Positions 1 to 9,500 of a stretch of DNA of 64,000 bases are shown here, piece by piece. The notes under the pieces were generated by a model. That model did no database searches. It was not told the origin of the DNA and saw only the letters and a program-made list of their open reading frames with translations. The stretch spans positions 2,480,001-2,544,000 of the forward strand of contig CU207211.1 of NCBI GenBank assembly GCA_000026125.1. Direction: 5' to 3'. This stretch comes from Herminiimonas arsenicoxydans. GTDB lineage: Bacteria; Pseudomonadota; Gammaproteobacteria; Burkholderiales; Burkholderiaceae_D. Every line of letters starts with the position of its first letter. Positions within the stretch are counted from its first letter, which is position 1. Position numbers and translations under genes: made by a program.

Positions 1-825
1 CGCCGGCAAGGGCGCATTGCTATCGCTGGCGGGCCTGATCGGTGAAGTCCCGAAATCGTTCGGCAGATAAGTTCCGATCCGGAATTCCAGACCCGCATTT
101 GCATACGTCTTCACGTTACCCAGACTGAAACCGTAATGCGTGATGGCGTCGATCTTCGGGCCGCCCGGATGGGATATCTGCAAGATCCTCTTTTTTCTTT
201 CCTTCACGAACTGGATTCCCAGCTCGTTATTGAGTTGATTGCTCCAACCGTTAAAACGGTCTATACCACGCACTTTATGTATGAAATTCTGCGACTCACG
301 TGCCAGCGAGGACGGCCCGACCATGCCGATATCGATTTCCACCGTATCCATGTGCCTGTCATCGCGCGCGTTGTAAGCCAGACCAAGATACAGCCAGCCG
401 GCATAAGGGCGATCATCGGTAATCAGGTCGCTACGCACTTTGTCGGTTGGCGTATACATCGCCTGCCCCAGACTGACCACCATGTTGCGTGAATCGAAAT
501 CCCCCGGCTGTACCTTTTCCGAAACCTGATTCAGATGTCGCACCCATTTTGGCAGGCAGGGATCGTTGATGTAATCTTCCAGATTGGCCGAGATCCACGA
601 AAACTTCGCCCCGCTGGTGTAATTATGGTCGGTCCCCGTGAACATATCGTTTTCGTAATAGAAATTGAATACATCCGGATAATTTTTCAGCGCCCTGACA
701 CCCGGTTTGAACGAACAGCTTTCCACGTCCGGCTCCTGAGCCTGCGCCGTAGTGCCAAAAATAATAATGGATGTCGCAAGAGAAAACTGGAGAAAAACTG
801 TTTTGGAAAACCGCGCTATATGCAT
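1..825 (-). CDS. lpxR: Lipid A deacylase, LpxR family (C-terminus beyond window)
   Basis: Reading the minus strand from an ATG at 825 gives 275 codons open to the window edge. An N-terminal signal peptide ends near AQAQ (residue 30). It is followed by the family hallmark YYENDMFTGTDHNYTSG (about residues 56-72), whose Asn59-Asp60 match the catalytic Asn-Asp of the DUF2219/LpxR outer-membrane barrel. A later GPSSLARESQNFIHKV block supplies the expected catalytic His. Family knowledge: LpxR removes the 3'-acyloxyacyl group of lipid A at the outer membrane, altering immune recognition and permeability. The 3' end is missing, so the last strands of the barrel cannot be judged. It is divergent from the lipoprotein gene at 1070. 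Substrate specificity is inferred from family only. Confidence 0.85.
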   Translation of the reverse strand, partial: MHIARFSKTVFLQFSLATSIIIFGTTAQAQEPDVESCSFKPGVRALKNYPDVFNFYYENDMFTGTDHNYTSGAKFSWISANLEDYINDPCLPKWVRHLNQVSEKVQPGDFDSRNMVVSLGQAMYTPTDKVRSDLITDDRPYAGWLYLGLAYNARDDRHMDTVEIDIGMVGPSSLARESQNFIHKVRGIDRFNGWSNQLNNELGIQFVKERKKRILQISHPGGPKIDAITHYGFSLGNVKTYANAGLEFRIGTYLPNDFGTSPIRPASDSNAPLPA

Positions 826-1069
826 TGAATGTAAATTTGGAAGTGACTTGAATGTTTGCTGAAAGAATGGAAACGCATCAGCCTGCCTCATTATCTCTCG
901 ATACAGCAAGGCAGAGACTACTGGGGCACACCTGTCCCGTCAAGACATCGATACAGACAGAATGCGGGCAAGAACCCGGAAAAGCCGACGCACTTACGCG
1001 TTAAACTGAACGCTCAATCAATTTGTGCATCTATCAATTTATTCACCCATCATTTTTCAGGACTGCAAG

Positions 1070-1765
1070 ATGACAAGAAATTATTCCCTGATCGCCTTGC
1101 TGGCCGCAAGCCTGCTTGCCACGGGCTGCGCAAAAAAACTCAAGCCGGACAATCTTCCCGCCCTTTCCGGCAATGTGACAGGTAGCGTCATCTACCGCGA
1201 ACGCATCGCGCTGCCACCGGATTCCAGGATAGTCGTAAACCTGGAAGACGTCAGCCGCGCGGACAAAAGCGGCGTATTCATTGCCCAGCAAACATTGCGT
1301 CCCGGAGTGCAGGTTCCAGCCCCATTCAATCTGCGCTATATCCCGTCGGCCATCAACAGAAGCCATCGCTATGCAGTGCGCGCATCGATACTGGATAGCC
1401 AGGACGAGTTGCTGTGGACTTCGACCGAAGCCCATCCGGTTTTGCTCAATGAAGCCGATAAGCCGCTCACCATCATGGTGGAACGCGTCGCCAATGCAAA
1501 TACGGTTGCGCCCCCGCTTGCCAGCAAAGGCGTCGCATTCAAGTGCGACGAGCTTGAATTTATTGCAAAGTTTGAAGCGAACAAGGTGCAGATACTGCTG
1601 GCAGGCCGCAGCCTGACGCTGCCACAGGTGATTTCCGGTTCCGGTGCGCGTTACACGGATGGCAGCACGACATTCTGGAACAAGGGCGATACGGCATTGC
1701 TGGAAATGAATGGCGTCAATTACAAAGGCTGCAAAACCGATACGCTGCCGACGCCGGCCAAATAA
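1070..1765 (+). CDS. Lipoprotein with YbaY-like and MliC-like domains
   Basis: The 231-residue product starts at ATG 1070; an upstream in-frame TTG would spoil the signal peptide. MTRNYSLIALLAASLLATGC is a lipoprotein signal with the lipid-bearing Cys at residue 20. Residues about 30-140 resemble the YbaY/type III secretion lipoprotein-chaperone fold (GSVIYRERIALPPDSRIVVNLEDVS). Residues about 155-225 (FKCDELEFIAKFEANKVQILLAGR, a GSGARYTDG turn, then a late Cys) match the MliC/PliC C-type lysozyme-inhibitor fold with its paired cysteines. The inferred role is an outer-membrane-anchored periplasmic protein protecting peptidoglycan from lysozyme. Both domain assignments rest on motif resemblance. 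It is convergent with the next gene, with only 2 bp between stops. Confidence 0.75.
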   Translation: MTRNYSLIALLAASLLATGCAKKLKPDNLPALSGNVTGSVIYRERIALPPDSRIVVNLEDVSRADKSGVFIAQQTLRPGVQVPAPFNLRYIPSAINRSHRYAVRASILDSQDELLWTSTEAHPVLLNEADKPLTIMVERVANANTVAPPLASKGVAFKCDELEFIAKFEANKVQILLAGRSLTLPQVISGSGARYTDGSTTFWNKGDTALLEMNGVNYKGCKTDTLPTPAK

Positions 1766-1767
1766 CT

Positions 1768-2361
1768 TCAGATGCGCTGCCACACCAGCAGGCGATTATT
1801 GGCAGGCATCGCATGATCTGCCTGCATGACAAATCCCTGCGCGTACGCCAGCGACTGCATGGCTTCGATGTCGCGTATGCCCATATGCGGCGCTTGCGCA
1901 CGCAAAGAGGCATCGAACTGCGCATTGCCGGGGCTGGTAAATTTACCTGCGTAATTGAAGGGCCCGTAGACGCATAGTTTTCCGCCCGGCGGCAAAATAT
2001 GCGCTGCGCCGGCGAACAGGGCCTCGACCTGCGGCCACGCCATGATGTGGCAGGTATTGGCAGTAAAGACGGCATCAAAACGTTCGCTCGGCCATGCTGC
2101 ATCCGTCATATCGAGCACGATGGGCGGCAACACATTCGGCAGTCCGGCTTCCTGTATCCAGGCGTGAATGCTCGGATGATTCTGCGCCAGATCGCTGGTT
2201 TGCCACATCAGCTGCGGCAACTGTGCGCCAAAGAACACCGCATGCTGGCCGGTACCGCTGCCGATTTCGAGCACGCGCGTGCAAGCGGCGAGCTCATCTT
2301 TCAATACATCGAGTATCGGTTGCCGGTTGCGCTCGCAGGCGCTGGAAAATTGCTTGCTCAT
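1768..2361 (-). CDS. DUF938 family SAM-dependent methyltransferase
   Basis: A 197-residue class I methyltransferase-like protein. Motif I is VLEIGSGTGQHAVFF (about residues 30-44), followed by an acidic loop in WQTSDLAQNH, and NTCHIMAWPQVEALF, which is characteristic of DUF938. PPGGKLCVYGPFNY forms the later strand-turn. The cofactor is SAM by fold; the substrate is unknown for the family. Its length is normal and no truncation is seen. It lies 20 bp upstream of the GIY-YIG gene's stop on the same strand and is convergent with the lipoprotein gene. Confidence 0.85.
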   Translation of the reverse strand: MSKQFSSACERNRQPILDVLKDELAACTRVLEIGSGTGQHAVFFGAQLPQLMWQTSDLAQNHPSIHAWIQEAGLPNVLPPIVLDMTDAAWPSERFDAVFTANTCHIMAWPQVEALFAGAAHILPPGGKLCVYGPFNYAGKFTSPGNAQFDASLRAQAPHMGIRDIEAMQSLAYAQGFVMQADHAMPANNRLLVWQRI

Positions 2362-2381
2362 TTACTTGCCTCTACACTTGT

Positions 2382-2684
2382 TTATCCCTGGTTGACACGG
2401 TCTGCAGCAGCGCCTGGCCAGTGCAAGCACCACAAGACATTGCGCTGCAGGCAGAAGCCGCGTTTTTCCGCTGCACTCAAACGCTTCATTTCATATTCGG
2501 CTTTGGAGGCAGCGGAGCGATCTGCATATTCAATGACCGCCAGCAGGCGGCGCGGCGGATGCGAACGCGTGTAACGCGCGCCCTTGCCTTTTTCATGCGC
2601 GGCATAGCGCGCCGCCACATCGACCGCAATGCCGGTGTAAATACTGCCATCACGGCATTCGAGCAAATAAAGAAACCATGTCAT
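2382..2684 (-). CDS. GIY-YIG nuclease superfamily protein (UPF0213/YhbQ type)
   Basis: A small 100-residue protein starting at ATG 2684 (MTWFLYLLECRDGSIYTG). The GIY-YIG signature appears as YLLECRDGSIYTGIA, and the conserved Arg/His/Gly positions follow in AARYAAHEKGKGARYTRS. A catalytic-type Glu sits in SAASKAEYEMKRLS. Such stand-alone domains are probable DNA endonucleases of uncertain role, implicated in DNA repair in E. coli YhbQ. An in-frame ATG 57 bp upstream would add a basic non-conserved leader and was not chosen. Confidence 0.85.
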   Translation of the reverse strand: MTWFLYLLECRDGSIYTGIAVDVAARYAAHEKGKGARYTRSHPPRRLLAVIEYADRSAASKAEYEMKRLSAAEKRGFCLQRNVLWCLHWPGAAADRVNQG

Positions 2685-2802
2685 GGCATCCAGTATAAAG
2701 AGCTTTCGTGGCAGCTGATACGATCCCCTCCTGCCGCGCAAAACAAATGTGCCGAGAAGTTTGGCTATACTGCAGCGACTTCATCTGCAAACTCTGCGCG
2801 AT

Positions 2803-3636
2803 ATGAAAACCCTCTTCTCTCCCGCTGTCCGTGCATTCCTGCTGTGCATGTCCGCATGGCTGCTCTGTGCCGCCGGCAATCCGGCGCAAGCAGCAGAACC
2901 GGTGCTGGAACTGTCGTTCAGCAAACAGCAGCAGCGACTGACGCGTGCCGATTTGCTCAGGCATCCGGACGTGCGCACGATAGAAGTTCCAGCCGATTCC
3001 GCCTACAAGCAGCCGATGAAATATCGCGCGCTGCCCTTGCTGTCCATCCTGCGCAATGTACGTGACGTCGATGTACTGCAGTTCAGGGCGGAAGATGGCT
3101 TCGTCGCCAACATCCCGACGGCATTGCTATCCGGCGGCGCCCAGCCGTGGCTCGCCATCGAACCTGCTCATACGCCATGGCCGGCATTGAAGACTGGCGG
3201 ACGCAGCGCCGGGCCGTTTTATCTGGTCTGGCTGGCGCCGGAAAAAAGCGGCATCACACCCGAACTATGGCCGTACCAGATTGCTGCCATCAGCGCAGTG
3301 ACGCCGCTGCAAAATCGCTATCCGCAAATTCTGCCTGCAGCCTCCAGCGCGGCCGACAGCGCCGAATATCGTGGCATGCATATTTACACCATGCAGTGCG
3401 CCGCCTGCCACCAGATCAACGGCGGCGGCGATGCAACAGTCGGGCCGGATTTGAATCTACCCTTCAATCCGACCGAGTATTTTCAGGGTGATTTTTTACG
3501 TCGATACATACGCAATCCGTCAGCGGTGCGCAGCTGGCCGCACATGACGATGCCGGGATTTTCAGAGCAGGTATTGAGCGAGTCGCAAATGGATGATTTG
3601 CTGGCTTATCTGCGTCACATGACGCAACGCAGATAA
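2803..3636 (+). CDS. Periplasmic c-type cytochrome with extra N-terminal domain
   Basis: A 277-residue exported protein with a signal peptide cleaved near AQAAEP (residue 30). Residues about 35-180 form a domain without haem motifs (TRADLLRHPDVRTIEV, a GGRSAGPFYLVWLAP stretch) that loosely resembles the molybdopterin-oxidoreductase-like fold found beside cytochromes. A single haem site CAACH lies at Cys199-His203 in a class I cytochrome c domain, with a probable axial Met in HMTMPGF. It is likely a periplasmic electron carrier; its partner is unknown. ATG 2803 is chosen because it puts the signal peptide at the N-terminus. The gene is monocistronic and convergent with the methyltransferase gene. 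Confidence 0.8.
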   Translation: MKTLFSPAVRAFLLCMSAWLLCAAGNPAQAAEPVLELSFSKQQQRLTRADLLRHPDVRTIEVPADSAYKQPMKYRALPLLSILRNVRDVDVLQFRAEDGFVANIPTALLSGGAQPWLAIEPAHTPWPALKTGGRSAGPFYLVWLAPEKSGITPELWPYQIAAISAVTPLQNRYPQILPAASSAADSAEYRGMHIYTMQCAACHQINGGGDATVGPDLNLPFNPTEYFQGDFLRRYIRNPSAVRSWPHMTMPGFSEQVLSESQMDDLLAYLRHMTQRR

Positions 3637-3675
3637 TTTCCCTTGTTCGATGCAGTCTTGATAGCGCGCCTATGA

Positions 3676-4557
3676 TTACGGCTGCTCTGCTTTCGTGCCG
3701 GTAAAAAAGCGTGTTTGCATTTCTTCCAGTCCCAGTGTCTGCAGTACTTCCTGCAATCGTTCGCTCGGGCGCTTGCGCGGCAAGTCCCTGTAACTGGCGA
3801 TGATCAATTCGTTTTTCATCGAATGTTCCCAGCCGACCAGCTCGGTCACGTTGACTTGATAACCATGCGCTTCCAGTTGCAGGCAGCGCAATACATTCGT
3901 GACCTGGCTGCCGAACTCGCGCGTGTGCAGCGGATGGCGCCAGATTTCAGTCAGCGCACTCTTCGCCAGCGTCTTGCCCTTGTTCTTTTTCAGCACTGAT
4001 GCAACTTCAGCCTGGCAGCACGGCACCAGCACAATGAATTTTGCCTGCTTCTGCAAGGCAAAATGAATCGCGTCGTCGGTGGCGGTATTGCATGCATGCA
4101 GCGCAGTGACGATATCTATTTTTTCCGGCAGTCTATCCGAGGTGATCGATTCGGCGACCGACAGATTCAGGAAGGACATGCCGGGGAAATCGAGTTTCTT
4201 CGCCAGCGCCTCAGACTTCTGCACCAGTTCGTCGCGCGTTTCTATGCCGTAGATGCGCGAATTGTCCTTGCGCTCCTTGAAGAACAGGTCGTACAGAATA
4301 AAGCCGAGATAGGATTTGCCCGCACCGTGATCGGCCAGCGTGATGTCGGGATGATCGTTCTGGATTTCCTGCAGCAAGGGTTCGATGAACTGGTACAGGT
4401 GATATACCTGCTTGAGTTTGCGCCGGCTATCCTGATTCAGCTTGCCGTCGCGCGTCAGGATATGCAATTCCTTCAGCAGCTCGATCGATTGGCCGGGCCG
4501 TATTTCATGCGCCTGTGTTGTTTCTTTTTCTTTTTTAGTTTCTTGCGATTTACTCAT
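3676..4557 (-). CDS. SAM-dependent methyltransferase (Methyltransf_32-like)
   Basis: A 293-residue cytosolic protein starting at ATG 4557 (MSKSQETKKEKE). The open frame extends far upstream to 5334, but that part is antisense to tamA and lacks coding character. Motif I is ADHGAGKSYLGFILYDLFF, followed by IYGIETRDELV (acidic loop) and DIVTALHACNTATDDAIHF. VPCCQAEV resembles the P-C-C motif of METTL25/RRNAD1-like methyltransferases. The N-terminus is Lys/Glu-rich, perhaps for RNA binding. The substrate is unknown; tRNA or rRNA is a guess. The promoter region at 4558-4776 is shared with divergent tamA and contains inverted repeats. Confidence 0.8.
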   Translation of the reverse strand: MSKSQETKKEKETTQAHEIRPGQSIELLKELHILTRDGKLNQDSRRKLKQVYHLYQFIEPLLQEIQNDHPDITLADHGAGKSYLGFILYDLFFKERKDNSRIYGIETRDELVQKSEALAKKLDFPGMSFLNLSVAESITSDRLPEKIDIVTALHACNTATDDAIHFALQKQAKFIVLVPCCQAEVASVLKKNKGKTLAKSALTEIWRHPLHTREFGSQVTNVLRCLQLEAHGYQVNVTELVGWEHSMKNELIIASYRDLPRKRPSERLQEVLQTLGLEEMQTRFFTGTKAEQP

Positions 4558-4588
4558 CTGCTGTTTCCATGATTCTGCTGTGCGCCCA

Positions 4589-4726
4589 CTATAGGGATAT
4601 TGCCGGCAACCGGCAAGCTTGGTCCCAACGCGAGGACTCTGCCTATCCCTATAGGCAAATGCTGATATTCTTGCATGTCCGGACAAAACAGTTGTCATAC
4701 CTTGTTGCTTGCCTGAACGGTATGAC
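4589..4726. promoter_or_regulatory. Inverted repeats in the divergent methyltransferase/tamA promoter region
   Basis: Three perfect inverted repeats lie in this 219-bp divergent gap. CTATAGGGATA (4589-4599) pairs with TATCCCTATAG (4644-4654). Nested inside it, TTGCCGG (4600-4606) pairs with CCGGCAA (4610-4616) across CAA. Closer to tamA, GTCATACC (4694-4701) pairs with GGTATGAC (4719-4726). They could be operators or leader hairpins. No T-run follows on either strand, so a terminator is unlikely. The function is inferred. Confidence 0.4.
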
Positions 4727-4776
4727 TGCCTTGCCATGGCGATTTCGCCCTTATTCCCGAACTTGCCTACATTATT

Positions 4777-6546
4777 GTGCTGAAACGATTCACTTTCCAC
4801 CCAAGCCTGGCCTGGCAATCCGCATTGTGCGCTCTTCTGTTTGCATTTTTCCTGCCGCTGCAGGTGCAGGCTGCGCCCCAGTATGCGGTTGCCATCAACG
4901 GCGCGGGCAGTCTCACTTCCTTGCTGACCGACAATCTGGAAATCACCCGACGCCTGTCTACCGATGACATGAACGCGGACGAAGTACAGCGCCTGGTCGA
5001 TATTGCGCCGGAACAGATACGCTCGCTGCTGGCGACTGAAGGCTATTTTTCTCCCGCCATTACCCAGGAATTCGATCAGCAGACGACTCCGTGGCAAGTG
5101 CGTTTCACTATCGTGCCAGGCGCGTCGACGACGATCAACTCGGTAGAGATTGTTTTCAGCGGCGATGTCATGCAAAAAAATCCGCAACGCACAGAACGCC
5201 TGCGCCGGCAATGGGGTCTGCCGGTCGGCGACGTGTTTCGTCAAAAAGCATGGGATGAAGCCAAAAGTTCGCTGCTGAAAGCGCTGCTGGTCAGGGATTA
5301 TCCAGCCGCCGCCATCACGCACAGCCAGGCGCACATAGATCCCGATACCAATAGCGCAGCCTTGACGCTGACAGTCGATTCCGGTCCCGCCTTTACCTTT
5401 GGCACATTGCAGATCGAAGGCTTGCAGCGCTATGCGCGCAGCATGATAGATGAACTGAATCCGATCCGGCCGGGCGAACCATATTCGCAGGAAAAACTCA
5501 ACGAGTTACAGGCACGCGTGCAGGACACCGGCTATTTCCGCTCCGCCTTTGCAACTGTCGACATCGATCCTGCCCAGCCGAATAATGTGCCGATCCGTCT
5601 GGACCTGAATGAGAACGAACGCAAGCGCCTGTCGCTGGGTCTGGGCTTCTCGACAGACTCCGGCGCCAGAGGGCAGATCAAATGGCTGAACCGGAATTTT
5701 CTCGGCCGCGATTGGCGCCTGGAATCGCAAATGCGAGTCGACCGGGATACACGACTGCTGGGTTCGGATGTCTATCTGCCGGCAATCAGCAATGGCTGGC
5801 ACCCGAGCCTGGGCGCGCATTACGAATACACGGACAATGCGGGTGAGATCAATAATAAAATTCTGACCGGTGCCCGCCTGACCAGTCCGGACAAGAACGA
5901 CGAAAAAGTCTGGGCCATTTCCTTCCTCGCGGATCAGCAGCGCATAGGCGATGTCTATGCCGCCAATCGCGAAGCGCTGATCGGTTCCTTTAGCTACACC
6001 CGGCGCCGCATCGACAATCTGATCGCGCCGCGTCGCGGCGGCTATGTGGCATCGATAGAATTAAGCGCAGGGCCGGCAGGACTCGCCAACAAGAAAAGTC
6101 TGGCGCGCGTGGTCGGCCGCGCCACCTGGCTGTCGCGCAACTATGGCAATTTTCAAACCGTGCTGCGCGGCCAGGTCGGCCAGGTATTCGGCGCCAGCCG
6201 CGACACCGTGCCGGGCGACTTGCTGTTCCGCACCGGCGGCGATCAAACGGTACGCGGTTATGGTTACAACACTCTGGGGGTGGCGCAAAACGGCGCCATC
6301 GTCGGCGGCACAGTCAGCGCAGTCATCAGCGCGGAGCTGGTATATGACATCACGCCGCAATGGGGTGCTGCGGTGTTTACCGACGCCGGCAATGCCGCCG
6401 ATAGCTGGAACGGTTTTCGTTTGAAACAGGGCAGCGGTGTCGGCGCGCGCTGGCGCAGCCCGATCGGCCCGGTCAATCTAGACCTCGCTTACGGTCACGA
6501 AACACACGAACCCCGCATACACTTTTCGATTGGCTATGGTTTCTAA
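4777..6546 (+). CDS. tamA: TamA, Omp85-family outer-membrane translocation component
   Basis: 589 residues, close to the usual TamA length (about 577 in E. coli). The start is GTG 4777 (no ATG nearby), giving a signal peptide cleaved after VQAAP. Three POTRA-like domains occupy about residues 35-270 and a C-terminal 16-stranded barrel follows. The Omp85 lid-lock motif VRGY is at residues 492-495 (TVRGYGYNTLGV), and the last residues, HFSIGYGF, form a barrel-closing C-terminal signal. With TamB it moves autotransporters and phospholipids between periplasm and outer membrane. It overlaps tamB by 11 bp, so the two are translationally coupled. Confidence 0.93.
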   Translation: MLKRFTFHPSLAWQSALCALLFAFFLPLQVQAAPQYAVAINGAGSLTSLLTDNLEITRRLSTDDMNADEVQRLVDIAPEQIRSLLATEGYFSPAITQEFDQQTTPWQVRFTIVPGASTTINSVEIVFSGDVMQKNPQRTERLRRQWGLPVGDVFRQKAWDEAKSSLLKALLVRDYPAAAITHSQAHIDPDTNSAALTLTVDSGPAFTFGTLQIEGLQRYARSMIDELNPIRPGEPYSQEKLNELQARVQDTGYFRSAFATVDIDPAQPNNVPIRLDLNENERKRLSLGLGFSTDSGARGQIKWLNRNFLGRDWRLESQMRVDRDTRLLGSDVYLPAISNGWHPSLGAHYEYTDNAGEINNKILTGARLTSPDKNDEKVWAISFLADQQRIGDVYAANREALIGSFSYTRRRIDNLIAPRRGGYVASIELSAGPAGLANKKSLARVVGRATWLSRNYGNFQTVLRGQVGQVFGASRDTVPGDLLFRTGGDQTVRGYGYNTLGVAQNGAIVGGTVSAVISAELVYDITPQWGAAVFTDAGNAADSWNGFRLKQGSGVGARWRSPIGPVNLDLAYGHETHEPRIHFSIGYGF

Positions 6547-9500
6547 CACTCCCGACCAGGCATCTGCGAACCTGCCCAGGCGCACGCGACGCATATGGCT
6601 GCCGCTCATCGCCGTACTCACTATCACGCTAGGCGCCGGCCTGACATGGCTGCTCAATAGCGAACGCGGTGCACAGTTCGCGTTATCGACGGCAAGCACA
6701 TTGTCGAATGGCGTGCTGCAGACCCGCGATGTCAGCGGCCGCTTGAATGGTTCGCTGCATATCGGTCAGCTCGGCATCCAGCTGGAAAACCAGAACATCG
6801 TGCTCGACGATATACAACTGGACACACAACTGACAAAACTACTGACAGGAAAACTGCATGTCACCGCACTGCAAATCGGCAAGCTCGGTATCGTCAACAA
6901 GATCGATCAGGTCAAGGAAGCCGCGAAGCTGCCAGACAGCATCTCGTTGCCGCTGCGCCTGCAGATCGACAAGGTAAAAGTCCGCGGCGGCGAAATCGGC
7001 TGGGGGCCGCTCAATGTCGTCACGCTGGGCGCCTTTGCTTTCGATCTTGATTTTGACGGCAAACGCTATGTCTTGAATCTGGATCAGCTCAGCGCGCGCG
7101 GCACGGCCAGTAGCGCTGCCTTCGATGGCAGTTTCCAGGGTCAGGCCACGCTTGCAACGAGCAAGCCATATGCGTTGCAGGCGACGATTGCCAGCTATAG
7201 CGAAGCGCATATAGACAATCGCAATATCGGCGCCAACGGACAGCTCGACCTGCGCGGTTCACTGCAGGAACTCGCTGCCGCCATCAATCTGCAGATCGGC
7301 CAGGCGACGGTAAAAGGGCAAGCCATCCTGCGCCCGTTCGCCGAGCAGTTGCTGGGCGCAACCGATTTGACCGCACAAGCACTCGATCTGGCCGTGTTGA
7401 ATACAGACTTGCCGAAGACGACAATGCATATCCAGTTGAGTGCAGCCGAAAACGGCAGCGGCAATTTGACGATGGAAAATACTGCCGCCGGTTTGCTGAA
7501 CGATGCACGCCTGCCGCTCAAAAAACTACGCATCGATTTCACGCAAAACGACGAACAATTCAATTTCAAGCACATCCTCGCCGAACTCGGCAGCACGAAC
7601 CAAAGCGCCGGCAAGCTTGAAGGTAATGGACATTACGCCAAGGGCGCGCTCGCGTTGAACTTGCAAACCGATGCGCTGGATGTGAAAAAACTGGATAGCC
7701 GCATGCGCGCCAGCAGGCTCAGCGGCAGTCTCGATATGCGTCATGCGGACGGCAAGCAGAATTTCACGCTGGCCCTGAGCGAGCCTTTGAAAAAAAGCAA
7801 ACTGACGCTGAATGCGCAAGCCCTCATCGCGGATGAAGGCATCACCATCAGTAAAGCGGAACTGCGCGCAGGCAATGGCGAAATGAATGCGTCTGCGCAT
7901 TATGCGCTGAATGGCAAACAGGCTTTTGACGCGAAGGGCATCGTGCGCAACTTCCAGTTGCGCGATCTGGGGGACTTTCCGCAATTGCCTGCCCTGCACA
8001 TCAATGGCGATTTTTCATTGCGCGGCGCGCGATTGCCGACGCTGGAAACCGATATTGCATTGCACATTCGCGACAGTCAGCTCGCCGGCCAGCCATTAAA
8101 CGGTGAAGTCCAGGCCCAGTTGCACGGCGATACGCTGCTGGTCTCGAAACTGTTATTGAATGCCGGCGACAATCGTCTCACTGCACAAGGCAAGCTGGCA
8201 GATGACAATGCCCGCGTCGTGTTTGCATTGCACGCGCCCACCCTCGCCCAGCTCGGCAGCGGTTTTGGCGGTGCGCTGCAGATAGACGGCGAAATCCGCG
8301 GCAAGGTGCAGCAACCGCGCATCGTCGCCACATGGCAAGGCAGGCAAATCCGTCTGCCCGGACCGGTGCAGATAGACGGTACAGAAGGCAAGGCCGATGT
8401 CGCACTCAACCTTGATGCAAGTCGCAGCCCATCCCTGCTCAACAGCGCCAATGTCCATGCCACTGCGCACGGCATCAATGCGGGCGGAGAACGCATCGCC
8501 ACCTTGAGCGCGCAAACGCAATTTGCACTGCCTGCCCAGGCACCCATTGCCGTGATCGTGCGTGCCGACGGCATTACCGGCCAGCGTCTGCGGGCAGAAA
8601 GCTTCACGCTGGATGTCAGCGGCAGCACGAGCAGGCATGCCGTGAGCGCCACGCTGCTGGAACGCGAACAGAAATGGCAGCTGACCGCCAGCGGCGGCTT
8701 GCATTCAGGCAAGCGCGAACTGCGCTGGCAGGGCGCCATCAATACGCTGAATGCAAGCGGCAAAGTGACCGCAAAACTGGCCGCACCCGCCCCGCTGCTG
8801 GTGTCGCAAAAGGTGGTGCAACTCGATCATTTCCGTATCGATAGCGATCACGCCAACATTGTGCTGGAACAGTTCATCCGCAATGAACGCGGCATCGCGA
8901 CACGCGGCACATTCGAGCATGTACAGATCGCGCCATTGCTGCGCTCTCTGCAAGCGGCACCAGCGATCGCCGGCGATCTGAAACTGGCCGGCGCATGGAA
9001 TCTGAACCTGTACGACCAGGCGGACGGCACATTCAGCGTACGGCGTGAAAGCGGCGATATCGTGATGCACAACAATGCTGCCATCGCGCTGGGCTTGAAT
9101 ACCCTGAACGCAACGGCCAGCGTTAGCAAGGGGCGCGTTACCGCCCGCTTGCTGGCCGACGGCAGGCAAAGCGGGCAGATAGACGTCAGCCTCAACACCA
9201 ACATAGGCGGCGCCACGCGATTTTCCATCGCACCGAATGCTCCGCTGTCCGGCCGTTTGCGCATCAATACGCCAACGCTGGGATGGCTGGGCCCGATGAT
9301 TTCTCCCACCCTGATGACCGAGGGCAGCCTGCAAAGCGATGTCACGCTCGCCGGCACATTCGCACAACCGCAACTTGCGGGCCCTGTCACTGCCGACAAA
9401 TTGCGCCTGCGTTTTACCGATACCGGCATCGATCTGAAACAAGGCACGCTGCGCAGCGAATTCAGGAACGACCAACTCCTCATCAGCAATCTCGGTTTTC

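Noticed and set aside
1043..1783. Open frame antisense to the YbaY/MliC lipoprotein gene
   Set aside because: No signal or domain, while the plus strand has a lipobox and conserved motifs.
4558..5334. Long in-frame upstream extension of the minus-strand methyltransferase
   Set aside because: It runs antisense to tamA; the residues are unlike the family, and ATG 4557 gives a normal-length protein.
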